From: Luteococcus sp048595755
GTDB lineage: Bacteria; Actinomycetota; Actinomycetes; Propionibacteriales; Propionibacteriaceae
Direction of reading: 5' to 3'
Assembly (NCBI RefSeq): GCF_048595755.1
Contig: NZ_CP184360.1
Span: forward strand, 1,922,001-1,986,000
Length of the DNA: 64,000 nt
In this document: piece after piece, positions 50,457 through 58,880 of the stretch
Layout of the letters: each line of letters opens with the position of its first letter
Position numbering within the stretch: position 1 is the first letter of the stretch
The notes under the pieces: model-generated
Database searches by the model: none
What the model was told of the DNA's origin: nothing
Seen by the model: only the letters and a program-made list of their open reading frames with translations
Translations under genes and position numbers: made by a program

Positions 50457-51101
50457 ATGGCATCACGCAAGAAGGTCCTCCAGGTTTCAGGCCTGACCAA
50501 GAGTTATGGCGAACACGTCATCGTCGACGACTTCAACCTGGAGGTGCGTGAGGGCGAGGCCGTGGCCCTGACCGGCCGCAATGGTGCCGGCAAGTCGACG
50601 GTGCTGCGCTGCATCGTCGGGGCGGACAAGCCCACCGAGGGCACCATCGAGGTGTGCGGCATCCCGCTGCGTGAGACCCATCCCGACATCCGTCGCAGCA
50701 TGGCCACCGTCATCGACGACCTTGACTTCTTCCCCGACCTGTCCGTCGTGGAGCACCTGGACCTGCTGGCCAGGGCACACGGCCTGTCCGAGCCGGACAC
50801 CCTGGTGGACGAGGTGCTCGACCAGGTGCAGCTGGTGCCGCAGGCCGCCCAGCTGCCCGGCACCCTGAGTTCCGGCCAGCGCCGCCGTCTGGCGCTGGCC
50901 ACCGCCTTCGTCCGCCCGCGCAAGCTGCTGGTGCTCGACGAGCCCGAACAGCGCCTCGACGTGGAGGGCATCGCCTGGTTGGGCCGACGACTGCGCCAGG
51001 ACCTCGACGACGGACTGGCCATCGTGATGGCCTCGCATGAGCCGAGCCTGGTCGAGGCCGTCCGGGCCCGTCAGGTGGAGTTGGGCGGTCCCCGCGGATG
51101 A
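50457..51101 (+). CDS. ABC transporter ATP-binding protein
   Basis: 214 residues. Walker A LTGRNGAGKSTVLRC, Q-loop region MATVIDDLDFFPDLSVVEHL, signature LSSGQRRRLALATAFVRPRKLLVLDEPEQRLD (Walker B with Glu) and switch His in MASHEPSLVEA. The start may be at 50448 or 50457; the later one is 7 nt after a CACAAT box. It powers the membrane protein encoded immediately downstream with a 4-nt overlap. The cargo is unknown. Confidence 0.87.
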   Translation: MASRKKVLQVSGLTKSYGEHVIVDDFNLEVREGEAVALTGRNGAGKSTVLRCIVGADKPTEGTIEVCGIPLRETHPDIRRSMATVIDDLDFFPDLSVVEHLDLLARAHGLSEPDTLVDEVLDQVQLVPQAAQLPGTLSSGQRRRLALATAFVRPRKLLVLDEPEQRLDVEGIAWLGRRLRQDLDDGLAIVMASHEPSLVEAVRARQVELGGPRG

Positions 51102-52807
51102 GCAACGACGTGGCCGCGCCGCTGGTGGCGCGCGACGAGGTGGACGAACGGCAACTGCTCTTGCTGATGGGCGACTGGCGGCAGGGGCGGGCCAACCGAA
51201 ACCTGCGCCAGGCCCTGGGTGATGCCTATGTGGCGGTCTTCGCGGTGGTGATGATCGGCGCGATGCTCACCAATGTGGTGATCAATGCCCAGCAGATGGC
51301 TGCCACCTGCACCACCTCGGCCTGCCTGTCCGGCCGAGGCCTGCTGCCGTGGGCGGCGATGTTCGGCACCTTCGTGATGGCCCTGGCGGCCAGTGCGATG
51401 TTCGGCCCGGTGCTCGCCTCGGCAGCCGAGGGATTCTGGCTGCTCGACGCCCCGCTGCGCCGTTCGCGGCTGCTGGTGCGTCGCCTGCTGGCCGCCCTGG
51501 TGGTGGCGCTGCTCGGCGGAGCCCTGCTGGGGGCCCTGGTGACCGCCCTGACCGGCTCGCCGCTGCCGTCGGTGCTGGCCTGGTCCGCGGCGACGGGGCT
51601 CGGCTCGGCCGGGCTGGTGGCCTTTGCCGCGGCCGAGCAGGGCAGGGAACGCACCTGGGCGGTGCGCGGCCTGCAGACCGTGGCGGGGCTGGCCGTGGTG
51701 CTCACCCTGCTGGCCGTGATGGCCACGGCCACCGGACGTGCCGCGATCCACATGGCCGACGGGACCGCTCGCACCTTGGCCTTCGGTGTCGCCGTGGCCG
51801 GGGCGGTGGTGATGGTGGTCTTCACGCTGCTGGCGCGCGCCCGGCTCGACCACTTCCGACGAGCCCGGCTGCTCAGCGGTGGATCGCTGGCCAGCGGCAT
51901 GCAGGGCGCCATGTTCGCGCTCGACTTCGGGCTGATGCGCGACATCCTGGTGGAGCGCGAGGCCCTGCAGCGTGGCAGCGTCCGTCCGACGCGGGGCAGG
52001 GGAGTGGGCACGCAGGCACTGGTCTGGCGTGACCTGCAGCGGCTGCTGCGCTTTCCGCGTCCGCTGATGTTGCTGGCGGTCAGCGCGCTGGTGCCCTATG
52101 CGGTGCAGGCCCTGGGCTTGGGGGCGCTCAATGCCGCGATCTCCGCCTTGGTGCTGATGGCCGCGCTCATTCCCTTCTTCGGAAGCCTGCGGGTGCTGAC
52201 CCGCACCAGGGGCCTGGCGCGCAGCCTGCCGTGGAGCACCTCGCAGTTGCGCACCGCGGCCAGCGTGGTGCCGACGGGTCTGGCGGCGGTGTGGAGCCTG
52301 GCGGTGGCTCCGGCCTTCCTGGGCATCGGCACCGAGGCCCCGCGCCCGCTCAACGAGGGCGTGCTGGTGGCGCTGGTGTGTGGTGCCGCCGGTCTGGTGG
52401 CCGCCATCCGCTGGGTCTCGGCCCAGCCGGCCGACTTCTCCAAGCCGATGCTGTCCACCAGCGCCGGCGCGATGCCGCCCGGGCTGGCGATGAACCTGCT
52501 GCGCGGCTTCGACATGGTGGCGCTGATCACCCTGCCGGTGGTCTTCGGGCTCTCGCCCTGGGTCTCGCTGGTGCTGGCGGCGGTGGCCTTCTCCATCCTG
52601 CGCATGGGCGGCTTGGACGCCGAGGAGCTGCAGGCGCAGAAGGAGGAGAACGAGCGGCTGCTGGCGCAGGCGAAGCAGGAGCGGGAACCGCAGGTGAAGC
52701 AGGACCGGCCGCCGCAGACGAAGCAGGACCGGCCGCCGCAGGCGAGGCGAGCGGTGGGCGAGCCCGCACAGCCCCAGGCGCGCCGCAAGGTCAAGCGCAA
52801 GAAGTAG
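51098..52807 (+). CDS. DUF6297-like ABC permease subunit
   Basis: 569 residues with about ten to twelve membrane helices grouped at 45-260 and 320-500. It has no classical permease signature and a highly charged C-terminal tail (AEELQAQKEENERLLAQAKQE) that ends in tandem repeats and a KVKRKK basic end. I recognise it only as the unassigned family that accompanies small ABC ATPases in actinobacteria. The two genes overlap by 4 nt. A 24-bp tandem duplication at 52697-52744 encodes KQDRPPQT/KQDRPPQA. Confidence 0.7.
   Translation: MSNDVAAPLVARDEVDERQLLLLMGDWRQGRANRNLRQALGDAYVAVFAVVMIGAMLTNVVINAQQMAATCTTSACLSGRGLLPWAAMFGTFVMALAASAMFGPVLASAAEGFWLLDAPLRRSRLLVRRLLAALVVALLGGALLGALVTALTGSPLPSVLAWSAATGLGSAGLVAFAAAEQGRERTWAVRGLQTVAGLAVVLTLLAVMATATGRAAIHMADGTARTLAFGVAVAGAVVMVVFTLLARARLDHFRRARLLSGGSLASGMQGAMFALDFGLMRDILVEREALQRGSVRPTRGRGVGTQALVWRDLQRLLRFPRPLMLLAVSALVPYAVQALGLGALNAAISALVLMAALIPFFGSLRVLTRTRGLARSLPWSTSQLRTAASVVPTGLAAVWSLAVAPAFLGIGTEAPRPLNEGVLVALVCGAAGLVAAIRWVSAQPADFSKPMLSTSAGAMPPGLAMNLLRGFDMVALITLPVVFGLSPWVSLVLAAVAFSILRMGGLDAEELQAQKEENERLLAQAKQEREPQVKQDRPPQTKQDRPPQARRAVGEPAQPQARRKVKRKK
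52697..52744 (+). repeat. 24-bp in-frame tandem duplication in the permease tail
   Basis: Two copies of AAGCAGGACCGGCCGCCGCA plus four bases, differing at one position, 52697-52720 and 52721-52744. Confidence 0.85.
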
Positions 52808-52809
52808 GG

Positions 52810-54057
52810 CTATTCGCCCATCAGGGCTTCGCGCATCGGGACGAACTTGGCCAGTGTCTCGGCCACCTCGTCGGCGGGCACCGAGTCGCGCATGATGCCG
52901 CAGCCGGCGAACAGCTGCACCTGGTGCTGGTCGGCGGCGTCGAGCTGACCACCGCGCAGCGCGATGGCCCATTCGCCGTCGCCGGCGGTGTCGATCCAGC
53001 CCACCGGGCCGGCGTAGTGGCCACGGTCGAGCTGTTCCAGCTCCGCGATCAGGTCACGGGCCACCGGGGTGGGGGTTCCACAGACGGCCGCCGAGGGGTG
53101 AAGCGCCGCGGCCAGGGCGAGCGAGGAGGTCTCGGACTTGACCACGCCGGTGATGTCCGTGGCCAGGTGCAGCACATTCGGCAATTCCAGGACATAGGGG
53201 GCATCGGGCACGTTCATCCCGGTGCACCACGGCTCCAGCCCCCGCGCCACGCTCTCGACGGCGTACTCGTGCTCGCGCATGTCCTTCGCGGATCCGGTCA
53301 GCACGGTCGCCAGTTCGCTCGCGTCGGCGGCATAGGGGCGACGAATGGTGCCGGCCAGCACCCGCGAGGTGGCCAGCCCACCCTCGGTGCGCACCAGCAT
53401 CTCGGGGGAGGCCCCCAGGGTGCGGTCCACCAGGTAGGTCCAGCAGTCGCGGTAACGGTTGACCAGCTGGTGGACCAGCCAGCGGGGGTCCAGGGGCAGC
53501 TCGGTGCGCGCGATCATGTCGCGTGCCAGCACCACCTTGTGCACCTGGCCCTCACGGATCCGTTGCACGGCCTCGGCCACCGTCTCGGCCCAGAGATCCG
53601 CGTCCAGGGTGCCGTCCACCAGCTCCACGTGCCCGGGCGGCGTCGGCAGCGGCTGCACCTCGGGCATCTGGTCGGTGACATTGCCGTGGCCGATGCGGGT
53701 CATCCAGGCCTGGCCGCGGCGTCGGCCGATGACCACCTCGGGCACCACGAGCACCGAGGGTTCCGCGGAGCGGTCACCGTCGAAGCTGAAGGAGCCGAAG
53801 GCGATCGGTCCGGTTCCCGAGACGCCCATCAGCTCGGTCTCGTTCTCCATCTCCTCGACGAACTGCTGCCACCACACGTCGGCGGCCTCGGGGGAGTCGG
53901 TGGTGAAGCGGGCGATCTCGCCGATGCCCACCACTCCGTCGCCACGCCGCAGGAAGGCGTGACTCGCCTTGTCGGTGAGGAATCGTTCCAGGTTTCCGGG
54001 GTCCTCAATCGCGACAGTGCGGGCACGAAGACGTTCGGAACCGGGGTTGACGATCAC
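52810..54057 (-). CDS. menF: Isochorismate synthase
   Basis: 415 residues, chorismate-binding family. The C-terminal catalytic region contains KVVLARDMIARTELPLDPRWLVHQLVNRYRDCWTYLVDRTLGASPEMLVRTEGGLATSRVLAGTIRR and HLATDITGVVK, ALHPSAAVCGTPTPVARDLIAELE, then YAGPVGWIDTAGDGEWAIALRGGQLD. This places it with MenF/EntC-type isochorismate synthases rather than anthranilate synthase. It opens the menaquinone pathway. GTG start with TACCAT (54064-54069) 6 nt upstream. Confidence 0.93.
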   Translation of the reverse strand: MIVNPGSERLRARTVAIEDPGNLERFLTDKASHAFLRRGDGVVGIGEIARFTTDSPEAADVWWQQFVEEMENETELMGVSGTGPIAFGSFSFDGDRSAEPSVLVVPEVVIGRRRGQAWMTRIGHGNVTDQMPEVQPLPTPPGHVELVDGTLDADLWAETVAEAVQRIREGQVHKVVLARDMIARTELPLDPRWLVHQLVNRYRDCWTYLVDRTLGASPEMLVRTEGGLATSRVLAGTIRRPYAADASELATVLTGSAKDMREHEYAVESVARGLEPWCTGMNVPDAPYVLELPNVLHLATDITGVVKSETSSLALAAALHPSAAVCGTPTPVARDLIAELEQLDRGHYAGPVGWIDTAGDGEWAIALRGGQLDAADQHQVQLFAGCGIMRDSVPADEVAETLAKFVPMREALMGE

Positions 54058-54063
54058 CGCAGC

Positions 54064-54069
54064 ATGGTA
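54064..54069 (-). promoter_or_regulatory. Leaderless -10 element of menF
   Basis: TACCAT on the minus strand, 6 nt before the menF GTG at 54057. No Shine-Dalgarno. Confidence 0.45.
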
Positions 54070-54240
54070 CCCAGCCCGGCGCCCCGCGGCGAAAACGTCG
54101 TGCTCCAGCGGCGTGGTCGCGCGGCCTTTGGGCTGCCTTTCGCGCAGGGCCCGCAGACCTTATTTGCGCAACTCCTGTGTTGTCTAAATCGGGGGAATTG
54201 CCCCTAGTGAGGCTGGAATCATGGCTCGCGGCGGGGTGGC

Positions 54241-54270
54241 TTGGGTTCGTCGGCGGGCACGCCCTAGACT
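54241..54270 (+). promoter_or_regulatory. Promoter of the reductase-nuo region
   Basis: TTGGGT (54241-54246), an 18-nt spacer and TAGACT (54265-54270). Transcription would begin about 70 nt before the reductase ATG, giving this gene a conventional leader. The rest of 54070-54346 shows no gene. Confidence 0.5.
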
Positions 54271-54346
54271 CAGCGTGAACAACCGCCGCTGGGCATGCCT
54301 TTGCGTGCCATCAGGCGGAAATCCAAGGGAGTGGTCAGGAGTGCAC

Positions 54347-55663
54347 ATGTCGGCCGATGCGTCGCCGCAGGAAGTTGACGTCCGCCGGGCCGATGCCGTC
54401 GTCGTGGGCGCTGGCCCCGCTGGGTCCGCCACCGCAGCACACCTGGCTCGTCGCGGCCTGGACGTCGTGCTGCTGGAGAAGGCCACCTTCCCTCGCGACA
54501 AGATCTGTGGCGACGGCCTCACGCCCCGCGCGGTGCGCGCCCTGGTCAAGCTGGGCGTCGACATCAGCGCCGAGAACGGCTTCCACCGCAACGAGGGCCT
54601 CAAGATCTACGGCGGCGAGGCCCGCGTCGACAACGACTCCGAACTGTTCATGCCCTGGCCGGACCTGACCGACTTCCCCAACTTCGGCCTCACCTGCGCC
54701 CGGATGGACCTGGACGAGACCCTGGCCCGCCACGCTGCCGGCCTGGGGGCCGAACTGGTCGAGGGCGCCGCCGTCAAGGAACCGGTGCTGGACGAGTCCG
54801 GGCGCATCACCGGTGTCGTCACCAAGGACGGTCGTCGTTTCCTGGCCCCCGTGGTGGTGGCCGCCGACGGTGTCAGCTCGCGGTTGGGCGTGGCGATGGG
54901 GGTGCAGAAGCTCGACAAGCGCCCCATGGGCGTCGCGGTGCGGGCCTACTACAAGAGCCCCCGCGGGAATGACAACTTCATGGAGTCCTGGCTGGAGCTG
55001 TGGGACGGCGAGCCCGGCAAGTCCAATGTGCTGCCCGGCTACGGCTGGATCTTCCCGATGGGCACCGACGAGGACGGCAACGGCATCGTCAACGTGGGGC
55101 TGGGCATGCTCGACAGCTCCGAGGCCTTCGGCAAGACCGACTACAAGGACCTGATGCGTCGTTGGCTCGCAGCCACCCCGGCCGAGTGGGGGCTGACCGA
55201 GGAGAACCGGCTCGGTCCGATCCGCGGGGCCGCGCTCCCGATGGGCTTCAACCGCAAGCCCGCCTATGCCAAGGGACTGCTGCTGGTGGGCGACGCCGGC
55301 GGCATGGTCAGCCCCTTCAATGGCGAGGGCATCGACTACGCGCTGGAGGCGGCAGAGATGGCGGCCGACGCGATCGCCCAGGCGCACGCCAGAGGCATGG
55401 GGGCCGCCGCCGCCGAGCGAGCACTCGAGGGCTACAGTTCTCAATTGGAAGGAACATTCGGTGGATATTTCCGCCTCGGCCACGTCTTCGCGTGGCTGAT
55501 CGGCAAGCCCACCGTGATGCACCTGTGCATCAAGTACGGACTTCCCCGACGTCGTCTGATGAAGCTGGTCCACAAGCTGCTGGCCAATCTCACCGACCGT
55601 CGCGGCGGCAACTTGGACGACCACATCATCAACACGCTCAGCCGACTGGCCCCCAAGGCATGA
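54347..55663 (+). CDS. Geranylgeranyl-reductase-family FAD enzyme (MenJ-like)
   Basis: 438 residues from the ATG at 54347 (AGGAG 5 nt upstream). FAD fold VVVGAGPAGSATAAHLARRGLDVVLLEK, substrate-site PRDKICGDGLTPRAV, VVVAADGVSSRLG and GDAGGMVSPFNGEGIDYALEAAEMAAD. The same family includes MenJ of Mycobacterium tuberculosis, which saturates one isoprene unit of menaquinone. The location just before nuo and the surrounding men genes make the same role likely here; partly hydrogenated menaquinones such as MK-9(H4) are typical of propionibacteria. Confidence 0.85.
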   Translation: MSADASPQEVDVRRADAVVVGAGPAGSATAAHLARRGLDVVLLEKATFPRDKICGDGLTPRAVRALVKLGVDISAENGFHRNEGLKIYGGEARVDNDSELFMPWPDLTDFPNFGLTCARMDLDETLARHAAGLGAELVEGAAVKEPVLDESGRITGVVTKDGRRFLAPVVVAADGVSSRLGVAMGVQKLDKRPMGVAVRAYYKSPRGNDNFMESWLELWDGEPGKSNVLPGYGWIFPMGTDEDGNGIVNVGLGMLDSSEAFGKTDYKDLMRRWLAATPAEWGLTEENRLGPIRGAALPMGFNRKPAYAKGLLLVGDAGGMVSPFNGEGIDYALEAAEMAADAIAQAHARGMGAAAAERALEGYSSQLEGTFGGYFRLGHVFAWLIGKPTVMHLCIKYGLPRRRLMKLVHKLLANLTDRRGGNLDDHIINTLSRLAPKA

Positions 55664-55721
55664 CGGCAAGGCATCCACGGGCAAGAATGAAGCAAGCACT
55701 CCTCAGGAAGGGCGTCAGCGC

Positions 55722-56081
55722 ATGAACCCCTACATTCCGATCGTCGGCCTGTCAGCGTTGGCCGCGCTCTTCGTCCTCGTGATGGTCGGGTTGAACCTGC
55801 TGTTCAGCCCGTCGCGTGCCAACCGCACCAAGTACGAGACCTACGAATGCGGCATCGACCCGACGCCCCAGGCCGCCGGTGGTGGTCGCTTCCCCGTGAA
55901 GTACTACGTCATCGCGATGCTGTACATCATCTTCGACATCGAGATCGTCTTCCTCTACCCGTGGGCGGTCTCCTTCGACGAACTGGGTCTGTTCGCGGTG
56001 ATCGCGATGATCCTGTTCATGAATGCGGTCCTCATCGCCTACTACTACGTCTACCGCCGCGGCGGTCTGGACTGGGACTGA
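55722..56081 (+). CDS. nuoA: NADH-quinone oxidoreductase subunit A
   Basis: 119 residues, three membrane helices (about 5-28, 60-83, 88-112). The family loop KYETYECGIDPTPQAAGGGRFPVKYYVIAMLYIIFDIEIVFLYPWA contains the ND3-type Cys and the acidic FDIE motif. It is a membrane-arm subunit of proton-pumping complex I. First gene of the nuo operon, 58 nt after the MenJ-like gene. Confidence 0.96.
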   Translation: MNPYIPIVGLSALAALFVLVMVGLNLLFSPSRANRTKYETYECGIDPTPQAAGGGRFPVKYYVIAMLYIIFDIEIVFLYPWAVSFDELGLFAVIAMILFMNAVLIAYYYVYRRGGLDWD

Positions 56082-56108
56082 AACTCCAGCTGAACGAAGG
56101 GAAACACC

Positions 56109-56654
56109 ATGAGCAACGAAGAGGGCAGCGTGCTGCTCGCCTCCTCCGAGGCCGTCGTCGGCTGGCTGCGCAAGACCTCCTTCTGGCCGCTGACCATGGG
56201 TCTGGCCTGCTGCGCCATCGAGATGATCTCCTACGGTGGCCCGCGCCACGACGCCGCGCGGTGGGGCCATGAGGTCTTCCGCGCCTCGCCGCGCCAGGCC
56301 GACCTGATGATCGTCTCCGGGCGTCTGAGCCAGAAGATGGCGCCGGTGGTGCGCCAGCTCTACGACCAGATGCCCAACCCCAAGTGGGTCATCTCGATGG
56401 GCGCCTGCGCCAGCTCCGGCGGCATCTTCAACAACTACGCCATCGTGCAGGGCTGCGACCACGTCGTGCCGGTCGACTACTACCTGCCGGGCTGCCCGCC
56501 CAACCCCGACCAGCTGATCGACGCGATCTTCAAGCTGCGTGCCGACATCCAGCACCACCCGCTGATGGGCAACATCGAGCGCAAGCATGAAGCCGACGAG
56601 GCTGCCGCCCTGGTGGCCACCCCCACCCATGAGATGAAGGGCCTCATGCGATGA
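56109..56654 (+). CDS. nuoB: NADH-quinone oxidoreductase subunit B
   Basis: 181 residues. TFGLACCAIEM-type motif reads MGLACCAIEMISYGG (vicinal Cys pair), then VVSGR-like IVSGRLSQKMAPVVRQLYDQMPNPKWVISMGACASSGG and VDYYLPGCPPNPDQLIDAI. Together they bind cluster N2, the last iron-sulfur cluster before quinone. GAAGGGAAAC precedes the ATG. The stop overlaps nuoC by 4 nt. Confidence 0.96.
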   Translation: MSNEEGSVLLASSEAVVGWLRKTSFWPLTMGLACCAIEMISYGGPRHDAARWGHEVFRASPRQADLMIVSGRLSQKMAPVVRQLYDQMPNPKWVISMGACASSGGIFNNYAIVQGCDHVVPVDYYLPGCPPNPDQLIDAIFKLRADIQHHPLMGNIERKHEADEAAALVATPTHEMKGLMR

Positions 56655-57418
56655 GCGACCAGAAGCCGATCGAGGACAAGACGATCAACGAGCCGGTGAC
56701 CTCCGTCGAGGCCGCTCCCAAGGGTGGCGTCGAGCGCGAGGACGCCCAGCCGACCCCCAATCCCCAGGTCCACGCCGAGGGTGCCTATGTGCTGAAGCAG
56801 ACCAAGGGCATGTGGGGCAAGGGTTCGCCCGACACCTCCGGTTATGCCGGGATGCAGCGCACCATCGAGGCCCCAGGTCTGGCCCAGCGCCCCTACGGCG
56901 GCTGGTTCGACGAGGTGGCCGACCGGATGGAGGAGCTGGTTCCCGGCTTCTCCACCGGCCGTGTGCTGGTGCACCGCGACGAGATCACCTTCTTCGTCGT
57001 CCCGGAGCAGCTGACCACCCTGGTCCGGCAGCTGCGTGACGACCCCGCCCTGCGCTTCGAGATCTGCTCGGGCGTCAGCGGCGTGCACTACCCGGAGCAG
57101 AAGGGGGAGGAGCTGCACGTGGTCTACCACCTGCTCTCCATCACCCACAACCGTCGCATCCGCCTCGAGGTGGCGCTGTCCGACGGTCACCCGCACGTCG
57201 ACTCGGTGGTGGCCACCTACCCGATGGCCGACTACCACGAGCGCGAGACCTGGGACATGTTCGGGATCATCTTCGACGGGCACCCCGGCCTGACCCGCAT
57301 CCTGATGCCGGATGACTGGGCGGGACACCCGCAGCGCAAGGACTACCCACTGGGCGGCATCCCGGTCGAGTACAAGGGTGCGACGGTGCCGCCGCCGGAC
57401 CAGCGGAGGAGCTACTGA
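56651..57418 (+). CDS. nuoC: NADH-quinone oxidoreductase subunit C
   Basis: 255 residues. A variable acidic N-terminal stretch (1-75) is followed by the 30-kDa subunit domain with HVVYHLLSITHNRRIRLEVAL, HVDSVVATYPMADYHERETWDMFGIIFDGHPGLTRILMPDDW and GHPQRKDYPLGGIPVEYKG. It is a connecting-module subunit that positions NuoD near the quinone site. Its stop overlaps the nuoD start by 1 nt (TGATG). Confidence 0.95.
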   Translation: MSDQKPIEDKTINEPVTSVEAAPKGGVEREDAQPTPNPQVHAEGAYVLKQTKGMWGKGSPDTSGYAGMQRTIEAPGLAQRPYGGWFDEVADRMEELVPGFSTGRVLVHRDEITFFVVPEQLTTLVRQLRDDPALRFEICSGVSGVHYPEQKGEELHVVYHLLSITHNRRIRLEVALSDGHPHVDSVVATYPMADYHERETWDMFGIIFDGHPGLTRILMPDDWAGHPQRKDYPLGGIPVEYKGATVPPPDQRRSY

Positions 57419-58758
57419 TGAGTCACGCCATGAACGAGGACCTCTACGCGGCCCCGGGCGAGGTGCCCGCGGACCACGTGTACATGACGCAGGGTTCCGA
57501 CTGGGACGAGATCGTCAGCGAGCAGGCCGAGCGCAGCGACGAGACGATCGTGGTCAACTTCGGCCCGCACCACCCGTCGACCCACGGCGTGCTGCGCATG
57601 GTGCTGGAACTCGACGGTGAGACCGTGCTCTCGGTGCGTCCGGGAATCGGCTTCCTGCACACCGGCATCGAGAAGAACATGGAGTACCGCACCTGGACCC
57701 AGGGTGTGGCCTACGTCACGCGCGCCAACTACGTGGCCAGCATCTTCAACGAGGCCGTCTACTGCCTGGGCGTGGAGAAGCTGCTGGGCATCCAGGCCCC
57801 GGAGCGCGCCGACATCCTGCGTGTCATGGTGATGGAGGTCAACCGACTGGGATCGCACCTGGTGGCGGTCGGCACCGGTGGCCTGGAGCTGGGCGCCTCC
57901 TCGGTGGCCGAGGTCTGCCTGCGCGAACGCGAGATCTGCCTGGAATTCCTGCAGGCCGTGACCGGTCTGCGCATGAACAATGCCTACATCCGCCCCGGCG
58001 GCGTGGCCGTCGACATGCCCGACGACGGCCTGGACCGCCTGCGCGCCCTGGTGACCCGGATGGAGAAGTACCTGCCCGAGGTGGCCGGCTTCTGCAATGC
58101 CAACCCGGTCTTCAAGGCACGCATGCAGGAGGTCGCCACCCTGGACCTCAGCGCCTGCATGGCGCTGGGCGTGACGGGCCCGTCGCTGCGTGCGGCCGGC
58201 TACCCGTGGGACCTGCGCAAGACGCAGCCCTACTGCGGTTACGAGAACTACGAGTTCGACGCCGTCACCTGGGACACCCCCGACTGCTACGGCCGTTTCC
58301 GCGTCCGTCTGGAGGAGATGAACCAGTCCGTGCGCATCCTGCGCCAGGTCATCGACAAGCTGGAGGCCACCAATGGCCAGCCCGTGATGGTGGAGGACCC
58401 GCACATCAAGTGGCCGGCGCAGCTGGCGCTGGGCCCCGACGGCCAGGGCAACTCCCACGAGCACATCAAGCACATCATGGGCGAGTCCATGGAGGCGCTG
58501 ATCCACCACTTCAAGATCGTCACCGAGGGCTTCAAGGTGCCCCCGGGTCAGGTCTACACCGCGGTGGAGGCTCCCGGCGGCGAGCTGGCGATGCACCTGG
58601 TCTCCGACGGCGGCACGCGTCCCTTCCGCGCCCATCTGCGCGACCCAGGCTTCAACCACATGCAGGCCATTCCGGCGCTGATGGAGGGCGGCATGCTCTC
58701 CGACGTGATCCCGGCGCTGGCCTCGATCGACCCGGTCATGGGCGGGGTGGATCGCTGA
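57418..58758 (+). CDS. nuoD: NADH-quinone oxidoreductase subunit D
   Basis: 446 residues. NFGPHHPSTHGVLRMVLELDGE carries the quinone-site His, followed by FLHTGIEKNMEYRTWTQ, ERADILRVMVMEVNRLGSHL and the C-terminal GGELAMHLVSDGGTRPFRAHLRDPGFNHMQAIPALMEGGMLSDVIPALASIDPVMGGVDR. It forms the quinone-reducing pocket with NuoB and NuoH. A 118-nt gap with two hairpins separates it from nuoE, the only loose junction in the operon. Confidence 0.96.
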   Translation: MSHAMNEDLYAAPGEVPADHVYMTQGSDWDEIVSEQAERSDETIVVNFGPHHPSTHGVLRMVLELDGETVLSVRPGIGFLHTGIEKNMEYRTWTQGVAYVTRANYVASIFNEAVYCLGVEKLLGIQAPERADILRVMVMEVNRLGSHLVAVGTGGLELGASSVAEVCLREREICLEFLQAVTGLRMNNAYIRPGGVAVDMPDDGLDRLRALVTRMEKYLPEVAGFCNANPVFKARMQEVATLDLSACMALGVTGPSLRAAGYPWDLRKTQPYCGYENYEFDAVTWDTPDCYGRFRVRLEEMNQSVRILRQVIDKLEATNGQPVMVEDPHIKWPAQLALGPDGQGNSHEHIKHIMGESMEALIHHFKIVTEGFKVPPGQVYTAVEAPGGELAMHLVSDGGTRPFRAHLRDPGFNHMQAIPALMEGGMLSDVIPALASIDPVMGGVDR

Positions 58759-58880
58759 TGAGGCTCTGTCTGGCAAGGGGGACGGCCCCCTTGGAATCCC
58801 CCGCAACACTCGCACGCACCGCTCCGAGCAGGCTCGGAGCTGCGCTCGTGAGCGGACACATCAAGGAGAACCACGCATGA
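58758..58880 (+). other. Possible 40-codon ORF coupled at both ends, nuoD-nuoE gap
   Basis: An ATG overlaps the nuoD stop (TGATG), and the frame ends in a TGA that overlaps the nuoE start (ATGA). It would encode 40 residues beginning MRLCLARGTAPLESP and ending SGHIKENHA, with no recognised domain. The frame also contains two stem-loops, so it may be RNA structure rather than protein. Confidence 0.3.
58774..58840 (+). other. Two tandem hairpins in the nuoD-nuoE gap
   Basis: CAAGGGGG/CCCCCTTG (58774-58793, 4-nt loop) and GCTCCGAG/CTCGGAGC (58821-58840, 4-nt loop), both perfect 8-bp stems. No T-runs follow. They could protect or process the mRNA and set the relative amount of the distal nuo products. 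Confidence 0.55.

Noticed and set aside
51041..51062. GAGCCTGGTCGAGG in the ABC ATPase, similar to the dispersed element
   Set aside because: It encodes the normal switch-His region HEPSLVEA and has an extra base, so it is a chance resemblance.
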